Shown here one piece after another: positions 33,983-39,385 of a stretch of DNA of 39,385 nt; positions within the stretch are counted from its first letter, which is position 1, and each line of letters opens with the position of its first letter. This DNA comes from Actinomycetota bacterium (GTDB taxonomy: Bacteria > Actinomycetota > Aquicultoria > Aquicultorales > Aquicultoraceae): contig JACUUO010000008.1 of assembly GCA_014859275.1 (NCBI GenBank), forward strand, positions 1-39,385. The letters are read 5' to 3'. The position numbers and the translations under genes were made by a program. The notes under the pieces were generated by a model. That model ran no database searches. It was not told where the DNA came from and was given only the letters and a program-made list of their open reading frames with translations.

Positions 33983-34096
33983 CAGTTGCCAAAAAGGGTG
34001 CTATGAGCTAAGAGCTAGTTCAAGCCTATCGCTAGAGCTACCGCAATATTCGGGTTAAGATTCATCAGTCTGTAGTTTACCCCCTTTTGGCAACTG
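33983..34096. repeat. 114-base unit bounded by 16-base inverted repeats
   Basis: CAGTTGCCAAAAAGGG (33983-33998) and CCCCTTTTGGCAACTG (34081-34096) are inverted copies with one mismatch, enclosing 82 bases. The inside carries GCTATGAGCTAAGAGCTAG, a module also seen at about 6030. The 298-base gap between the ROK kinase and the protease has no gene. It could be a small non-autonomous element, but no target duplication is evident. Confidence 0.55.
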
Positions 34097-34209
34097 GAAA
34101 ACTCGAAGACGAAAGAGGAGAAATAGTCGGGCGTTACACGTTACACTTCAGCCCGCTGGCCTGGAAATAGCAGGTGGTTTTTTAATTGGAGGTCAGGTCA
34201 AGAGCAACA

Positions 34210-35172
34210 TTAGGTGGAGAGTTCATCGAAGACGAGTGCGGCTGCTCCCAGGACTCCCGCTTGATTACCGAGATCAGCCAGTACTACCTCAGCAACATCT
34301 TTATTTGGATGAAGTGTGCGCTCATCAATGACTTTCCTTGAAGGTGAGAGAATAAGCTCACCGGCATCCCCCATACCACCGCCTATAACTACGAGTTCTG
34401 GATTGAATATGTTTATGACGTTATTTATGCCGATACCGAGCCAGAACCCGATCTCGCCAAATACATCAAGCGCCGTCTTATCTCCCATTTGGCCTGCCTC
34501 GGTGACCATAGGTCCGGTTATATTTTTAGCATCACCGCCAGCAAGCTCCAGGATGAGGCTCTCCCTGTTTTGCTTAACCTTCTCTTTTGCAAGGCGCAAA
34601 AGAGCCCTACCTGCTGCCATCTCCTCAAAACAACCATATGAGCCGCAGGTGCATTGGGGCCCAGTCGCCTGTATAACCATGTGACCGATCTCAGCAGCGC
34701 TTCCGGTCGCCCCCCTGTAAAGACAGCCATCAAAGATTATGCCAGCGCCGATGCCGGTTCCAAGAGTTAACCCAATAATATTTCGGGCTCCTCGCGCAGC
34801 CCCATAATACTTTTCGCCCAGGGTCGCCAGGTTTCCGTCGTTATCCATGAAGGTAGAAAGCCCGAACTTAGATTCGACGATGCTTCTTAGCCTAATATTA
34901 CTGAAGGGTAGATTTGGGGATTGAACAACGAGGCCTTCTTTCCAGTTAATGGTCCCGGCAACGCCAAGGCCGATGCCAACTACCTCGCCGGTATTAAGCG
35001 CCGATTCATTAAGCCTCTTCACAATGTCACCTATCGCCGTAACGACATCATCCGATGTACCCCCCGGGGTGTCTATCTTAAGCGAGGAGAGCATGCGCCC
35101 TTCGATATCCACCGTAGCGGCAGCAATCTTAGTCCCGCCAATATCGACGCCAATTGCAATTTGTCTTGCCAT
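34210..35172 (-). CDS. ROK-family glucokinase / sugar kinase
   Basis: The 320-residue ROK kinase phosphorylates a hexose, most likely glucose, with ATP. The phosphate loop is GVDIGGTKIAAATVD (8-22). DNDGNLATLGEKYYGAARG carries the catalytic Asp of MDNDGN. GLTLGTGIGAGII binds ATP. E-I-G-H-M followed by CTCGSYGCFEE is the ROK zinc site (His and three Cys). No N-terminal helix-turn-helix is present, so it is an enzyme rather than a NagC-type repressor. The ROK signature and size match actinobacterial glucokinases; exact sugar choice is inferred. Confidence 0.93.
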   Translation of the reverse strand: MARQIAIGVDIGGTKIAAATVDIEGRMLSSLKIDTPGGTSDDVVTAIGDIVKRLNESALNTGEVVGIGLGVAGTINWKEGLVVQSPNLPFSNIRLRSIVESKFGLSTFMDNDGNLATLGEKYYGAARGARNIIGLTLGTGIGAGIIFDGCLYRGATGSAAEIGHMVIQATGPQCTCGSYGCFEEMAAGRALLRLAKEKVKQNRESLILELAGGDAKNITGPMVTEAGQMGDKTALDVFGEIGFWLGIGINNVINIFNPELVVIGGGMGDAGELILSPSRKVIDERTLHPNKDVAEVVLADLGNQAGVLGAAALVFDELST

Positions 35173-35193
35173 CGATTACCACCTTTTATCTTA

Positions 35194-35976
35194 CTAGTAG
35201 ACTGGAAACCTGGAGAAAGACCATTCCTGGGCAAATTCCTCCCTCGGCGTTTTGGTAGCTACCAAAATCTCTTCCGGCATTATATTGATCATGTTATAGG
35301 AAGGCTCGGTGTACCCCCGGGTGCGGTAGGTTGACACCGTACCGCTATTTATAATCAGCATATTCGATAGCGGCCAGACGTATGGGACATGCTTGTGTCC
35401 GCATAAAACGAGGTCTACCCCCGCGCCCCGCAGGCGCGCCAGCACATCACCTGCATCCCACACTATATTTCGTTCGCGACCGGTCCCTGGAACGCTAACG
35501 AGATGATGGTGGAGAACGAAAACTTTAAAGGTATGCCCCACGGTGAATTCTTCCCTCAACCAGTCGTAATGCTCACGGCCGACCTCACCGTCATTTAAAT
35601 CGGGCTTGCCCGAATCTACGGCCACGAACTTTATCCTTTCCTGGAAATTTCCCATCGAGGACATGCCGAACTGAAGATCTAATGTCCTATATCTCGCTCC
35701 GAAGATGCTTTCGAAGTGCAGATAGCCTAGGTTGCGGTGATCGTGGTTGCCGGCAACCACGACTTTGATCGGGCACTTAAACATATCTATATATGCTTTG
35801 GCCTGCTCAAACTCGTCCAGGTATCCCGCGGTTGTCAGGTCGCCGCAGACCACCACAATCTTTGGATTCGCTTCGTTGATTTCGTGGATCGCGCTGAGCA
35901 TAAGCCCTTCATCGAAACGCCCATCCCCACAGTGAAAGTCAGATACCTGCGCTATTCTATATGGTCCCATCTCCAT
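35194..35976 (-). CDS. Calcineurin-like metallophosphoesterase
   Basis: The 260-residue enzyme has the dinuclear-metal motifs of the family: QVSDFHCG (DxH, with Asp and His), VVCGDLTTAG (GD), VAGNHDHRN (GNHD), LHHHLVS and CGHKHVPY (GHxH). All ligands are intact. Its layout resembles CpdA/Icc-like cyclic-nucleotide or phosphodiester phosphatases, but the substrate cannot be assigned. I place the start at the ATG at 35976, with GGAGG nine bases upstream. A GTG 21 codons earlier gives a non-conserved leader. It ends 22 bases before the ROK kinase start, so the two are cotranscribed. Confidence 0.9.
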   Translation of the reverse strand: MEMGPYRIAQVSDFHCGDGRFDEGLMLSAIHEINEANPKIVVVCGDLTTAGYLDEFEQAKAYIDMFKCPIKVVVAGNHDHRNLGYLHFESIFGARYRTLDLQFGMSSMGNFQERIKFVAVDSGKPDLNDGEVGREHYDWLREEFTVGHTFKVFVLHHHLVSVPGTGRERNIVWDAGDVLARLRGAGVDLVLCGHKHVPYVWPLSNMLIINSGTVSTYRTRGYTEPSYNMINIMPEEILVATKTPREEFAQEWSFSRFPVY

Positions 35977-36091
35977 GCACGAGAACCTCCATGGACTCAG
36001 AGGCAACTGAGGCTCAACTTGGGTCGGGTCTCCTGCCACCAGTATTAATAGTATATTTTCCTATTCCAGCCAACTTTATACGCTACTTCTT

Positions 36092-38563
36092 CTATCCGGC
36101 CACTTTAATTTGCGGTGCCTTAAACCTCCTGAGCCTAAGCGAGTTCGATACTACCGAGACCGAGCTTAGGGCCATTGCCCCAGCCGCATATATCGGATCG
36201 AGCCTGATACCGAGCAGGGGATAGAGAGCACCCGCCGCAACCGGAATAAGCACTATATTATAGATGAAAGCCCAGAAAAGATTCTGATAGATCGTCCGGA
36301 GCGTCTTTCGGCTCAAGGCGATCGAAGTCACCAGGCCTTGCAGGTTACCACTGATAAGCGTGATATCAGATGCCTCGATGGCAACGTCTGTTCCGGTACC
36401 GATTGCGATGCCGATATCGGACTGTGCAAGCGCTGGAGCATCGTTTATGCCATCGCCAACCATTGCAACCACCTTTCCTTCTTCCTGAAGGCGCCTTATC
36501 TCGCGCGACTTATCTGCCGGGAGAACCTCAGCAAGTACCCGGTCTATACCGGCTTGTCCTGCAATGGCCGCGGCCGTTTTCTCATTATCGCCGGTTATCA
36601 TGATGACCTCAAGGCCCATCCCCCGAAGGCGCTCGACTGCCCTCTTTGAATTCGGCTTGAGGACATCGGCCACGGCTATAATGCCTTTAACACCCGAACC
36701 AACCGCGATATACATAGGCGTTTTACCCTCTTCAGAAAGACTTATTGCCCGCTCCGCCATCCTGTCTAACGCGATGGTTCGCTCCTGCATTAAGCGCAGG
36801 TTGCCCATTAGAACTGTCCAGCCATCTATGTTTGCGCCTATACCAAGGCCGGTAAAGGATTCAAAATCATGCGGCTCGGCAAGCGATATTTCCAGTTCCT
36901 TCGCCCTGGTTACAATCGCCTCTCCTAGGGGATGCTCCGAGTCCCTTTCGGCAGATGCGGCAAGCTTTAATATCTCTTCCTCGCTGAAGCCGTTGCCGCC
37001 GATGATATCGGTCACCACTGGCTTTCCAAGTGTGAGCGTCCCAGTCTTGTCCAGCACGATGGTATCTACCTTATGTGCGTTCTCAAGTGCCTGTGCATCC
37101 TTGATGAGGATGCCATTCTGCGCGCCCTGTCCTGTGCCTACCATGATCGCCGTCGGCGTTGCAAGCCCAAGCGAGCACGGGCAGGCGATTATAAGAACCG
37201 CGACAAAATTAAGAATTGCCACCGTAAAGGCCGGCTCGGGGCCGAAGAAGAACCAGACAACAAACGTGAGCACAGCGATAGCTATAACCATCGGGACGAA
37301 ATAGCTCGCGACTACATCCGCTAGACGCTGGATCGGCGCCTTTGATCCCTGCGCCTCATCGACAAGTTTCACTATTTGGGCAAGGGCCGTCTCGCTCCCG
37401 ACCTTGGTCGCCCTAAATTTAAACGTCCCGGTCTTATTGATGGTCGCGCCGATTACCTTATCGCCATCGCGCTTCTCAACTGGTATGCTCTCGCCGGTTA
37501 TCATCGATTCGTCCACCGATGAATACCCCTCAACAACAATACCATCGACCGGCACTTTCTCGCCGGGGCGGACCACAACGATGTCTCCGACTAAAATACT
37601 TTCAATAGGCACATCTACTTCTTGACCATCCCTTATCACCCGGCCAGTCTTGGCCTGAAGCCCAAGTAGCTTTTTGATGGCATCTGAAGCCCTTCCCTTC
37701 GCCTTTGCCTCCAGGTACCTGCCAAATAGTATCAGGGTAATAATTACCGCGGACGTATCATAATAGACGCCGGGCATAATTCCTTGCGCTTCAAATACGC
37801 CCGGGAAGAAGGTCGCAATCACACCAATCACACTATATAGGTATGCGGCCGATGTGCCGACGGCCACCAGCGTATTCATATCGGTGGTACCATGCTTTGC
37901 CGTAAGGTAAGCGCCCCGGTAAAATCTCCAGCCTGCCCAGAACTGGACGGGAGTGGCAAGGGCAAGAAGTACGACAAACCGAATCTGCGTTGTCTGCGTT
38001 GGGATTAGTATGGGGGCCGGAATGAACTTGTGCATGCTTCCTATCATTACCAGTGCGGAGAGCATAGCAGCAACTATAAGGCGAGATCGTATCTCATCGA
38101 TCTCACTTCTCGGCTTTACAACCCCATCGACTACTGCAGTCTCGCCGGAATCTCTCACCTCATAGCCCGCATCTCTAACCGCCTGTTTTAGTTGCTGAGA
38201 GCTCGTCAGCCCTGGTATATATTTGACTACCCCCTTCTCGGTAGCCAAATTTACGCTTGCTGATATAGCGCCGTCAACCTTAAGAAGAGCTATCTCAACT
38301 CTTCTTACACAGGAAGCGCACGTCATGCCGCCAATTGGTATGGTAAGCTCTTCGGCCGGCACTTCATAGCCCGAGGCCTCAACCGCTTTAACGAGATCGG
38401 TAATGGTCGCCTTGCCCCTCTCAACCTCAATGGTCGCTTTCTGGCTTACCAGGCTCACATTTACATTTTTTACACCTTTAACGCGTTCAAGCGCCGTTTC
38501 CACGCGGCGCACACACGATGCTCACGTCATCCCAGTGATGGGAAGAACAAATCTTTCTGTCAC
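36092..38563 (-). CDS. copA: Cu+-exporting P1B-type ATPase CopA with in-frame UGA at codon 14 (candidate selenoprotein)
   Basis: The 823-residue pump exports Cu+ across the membrane. Two N-terminal heavy-metal domains lie at about 4-68 and 72-138. The second has an intact GMTCASC (Cys82, Cys85). TGES (356-359), the metal-site CPC (461-463), DKTG with the phosphorylated Asp505, HP (544-545) and GDGIND (703-708) are intact. FIYN and MALSS in the last helices mark the Cu+ subtype. The start is GTG at 38563, with AGGAG upstream. Codon 14, the first Cys of the first metal site, is UGA (38522-38524), and reading continues in frame as ASCVRRVE. A candidate SECIS hairpin follows. Otherwise translation would have to restart after the UGA, with no ribosome-binding site. 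csoR is divergent. Confidence 0.9.
38491..38510 (-). promoter_or_regulatory. Candidate bacterial SECIS hairpin in copA
   Basis: GCGCCG and CGGCGC form a perfect 6-bp stem with the 8-base loop CGTGGAAA on the minus strand. The stem starts 12 bases after the UGA and the loop 18 bases after it. The second loop base is G. Distance, stem and loop sizes and the early G all fit published bacterial SECIS criteria, which are loose. Confidence 0.5.
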
Positions 38564-38613
38564 TTATGCGTCTCCTTTTAAGGGGACGTTGGTTAACTTA
38601 TAACTACAAAAAA

Positions 38614-38638
38614 TATGCCCCCTGCCCCCTATAGGTAT
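38614..38638. promoter_or_regulatory. G-tract element in the copA-csoR intergenic region, possible CsoR operator
   Basis: TATGCCCCCTGCCCCCTATAGGTAT carries two C5 tracts (G5 on the copA strand) with flanking ATA/TAT. CsoR operators are pseudo-palindromes of G-tract, AT-rich centre and C-tract. The resemblance is partial. Confidence 0.4.
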
Positions 38639-38671
38639 TTATTAGATTAACATCGTGCAACACTAGAAGTC

Positions 38672-38698
38672 AATCTACCAGCACATAACAGGTAGATT
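38672..38698. promoter_or_regulatory. Inverted repeat between copA and csoR
   Basis: AATCTACC (38672-38679) and GGTAGATT (38691-38698) are perfect inverted repeats around 11 bases, just upstream of the csoR -35. It could be an operator or a short hairpin in the copA leader. Confidence 0.4.
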
Positions 38699-38710
38699 CA
38701 GGCGTAATTG

Positions 38711-38739
38711 TTGACACTCCGACTAAATCCTAAGATAAT
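38711..38739 (+). promoter_or_regulatory. Promoter of csoR
   Basis: TTGACA (38711-38716), a 17-base spacer and GATAAT (38734-38739) match the sigma-A consensus at 11 of 12 positions. GGGGTATAT directly follows and could belong to a CsoR site overlapping the start of transcription, implying autoregulation. Confidence 0.85.
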
Positions 38740-38772
38740 AGGGGTATATGGCATATATAAAGGGGTGAAGAT

Positions 38773-39048
38773 ATGGCTTCATATGCCACCGATAAAGAGA
38801 AGATCTTATCGAGGTTAAAGCGCATTGAGGGTCAACTCCGCGGTATCCAGCGGATGGTCAAAGACGATAAGTACTGCGTTGATATCCTTGTCCAGATATC
38901 TTCCGTCCTGGGAGCAACTCAGAGGGTTGGGCTCATCCTCCTTGATGATCACATAAAAGGCTGTGTCAGAAGCGCTTTAGTAGACGGAGGTGGAGACGCC
39001 TCGATCCAGGAACTCATGGACGTAATCCAGCGCTTCGTTAAAACGTAA
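38773..39048 (+). CDS. csoR: Copper-sensing transcriptional repressor CsoR
   Basis: The 91-residue all-helical repressor has the Cu(I) triad Cys35 (KYCVDIL), His60 and Cys64 (DDHIKGCVR), in the C-H-C spacing of true copper sensors rather than RcnR or FrmR. KEKILSRLKRIEGQLRGIQRM is the DNA-facing first helix. Cu(I) binding releases operator DNA. It is divergent from copA, so it most likely controls copA and itself. The start ATG has AGGGG upstream. Confidence 0.95.
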   Translation: MASYATDKEKILSRLKRIEGQLRGIQRMVKDDKYCVDILVQISSVLGATQRVGLILLDDHIKGCVRSALVDGGGDASIQELMDVIQRFVKT

Positions 39049-39108
39049 TCACACTGTTTAACATACTGTCGTTAAACATGCTGCGGTGCTCCGTGCCAAC
39101 AATTATCC

Positions 39109-39131
39109 GTAGTTGCCCCATTCATGGGGCG
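39109..39131. repeat. Extragenic palindrome GTAGTTG-GCCCCAT, copy 4
   Basis: GTAGTTGCCCCATTCATGGG + GCG. One base of the central TTTA differs from the other copies (TTCA). Confidence 0.88.
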
Positions 39132-39162
39132 TCTTAAAGTGCTGCTGTGCTGCAGTGCCAAT

Positions 39163-39185
39163 GTAGTTGCCCCATTTATGGGGCG
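39163..39185. repeat. Extragenic palindrome GTAGTTG-GCCCCAT, copy 5
   Basis: Identical over 23 bases to copies 1 and 3. It lies 54 bases after copy 4. Confidence 0.9.
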
Positions 39186-39268
39186 AACTCTATTAGTCCT
39201 CGGTCCTCAGTCTCCGGTCCTGATGTGCCAAAGTGCTGCAGTTAAGTGTAAGCATAAGGTGTAAGTCT

Positions 39269-39312
39269 GAGATTCTTCGGTCGCTGCCGCTCCCTCAGAA
39301 TGACAGAATAGC
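39269..39312. repeat. Dispersed module GAGATTCTTCGGTCGCT, copy 2 of 2
   Basis: GAGATTCTTCGGTCGCT, then CCGCTCC and AGAATGACA, as at 13229-13270, with only scattered differences. Confidence 0.85.
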
Positions 39313-39385
39313 TATTAGCTAGTAGTTAGCAGTTAGTAGTTCATAGAGTAGTACCCACATCTCTTACCCACATTGATACGCCCCA

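Larger units (their letters stand above)
39049..39385. other. Gene-free end of window made of dispersed repeats
   Basis: No gene is seen. In order the region holds GCCCCAT palindromes (39109 and 39163), a CTCGGTC.CTC.GTCTCCGGTC/GTGCTGCAG unit (39191-39242), the AGATTCTTCGGTCGCT unit (39269-39312), TTAGCTAGTAGTTAGC-type units and CCCACATCTCTTACCCAC (39354-39371). All have counterparts in 13070-13720. No clear terminator for csoR is visible. Confidence 0.8.

Noticed and set aside
36092-38512. CopA starting at GTG 38512 as an 806-residue protein
   Set aside because: This start lacks a ribosome-binding site and cuts the first metal-binding domain in two after its CxxC; the natural start is 38563 with an in-frame UGA.

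Overview
The window looks like a chromosomal segment of a deep-branching, probably anaerobic or subsurface Actinobacteriota (an Aquicultor-like or Coriobacteriia-like lineage is my best guess from gene content, not a measured placement). Two syntenic blocks support this. The block mfd / foldase / mazG / eno / pyk / ftsB / S1 / DUF501 / ppx follows the actinobacterial order (mfd-mazG-eno-ftsB-DUF501-ppx). DUF501 next to ppx is a strong actinobacterial signature. The block rsmI / abrB / metG / tatD / G5-3D protein / rsmA / veg / ispE / ridA / spoVG / glmU / prs / rplY(ctc) / pth / mfd follows the Firmicutes order known from Bacillus subtilis, without the sporulation genes and without rnmV. Both blocks run almost entirely on the minus strand and meet at mfd.

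Layout. 1-1145 is the end of an IS21-family element with a C-terminally truncated IstA, next to a relic of an IS630-like transposase. A tRNA-Leu(UAA) with terminator follows. 1897-9472 holds ppx, DUF501, an S1-domain protein, ftsB, pyk, eno, mazG and a PrsA-like lipoprotein foldase; a relic of an endonuclease/exonuclease/phosphatase gene lies between ftsB and pyk. 9477-12905 is mfd. About 800 bases of dispersed extragenic repeats follow, then pth, rplY, prs and glmU in one tight operon. A plus-strand 2-hydroxyacid dehydrogenase interrupts the order. 19071-26777 holds spoVG, ridA, a MobA-like nucleotidyltransferase, ispE, veg, rsmA, a G5/3D cell-wall protein, tatD and metG. abrB is divergent from metG with a consensus promoter. 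rsmI and a DUF362 ferredoxin-like protein follow.

29234-39385 is a more accessory region: a secreted Asp-rich protein, a triple-BON protein, a LonB-like protease, a ROK sugar kinase, a metallophosphoesterase, and a divergent copper module, copA (Cu+ export ATPase) and csoR (Cu sensor).

Most notable points. (1) copA has a good start site, but codon 14, the first Cys of the first GMTCxxC metal site, is UGA. A 6-bp GC hairpin with G as the second loop base begins 12 nt after it, which fits a bacterial SECIS. CopA may therefore be a selenoprotein; a nonsense mutation or sequencing error is the alternative. (2) rsmI has no ATG/GTG/TTG/CTG codon in front of its conserved N-terminus and appears to start at AUU. 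(3) Intergenic regions carry modular palindromic repeats recurring at about 1.4, 13, 22 and 39 kb. (4) Two interleaved inverted repeats after metG could form a pseudoknot or two competing hairpins.
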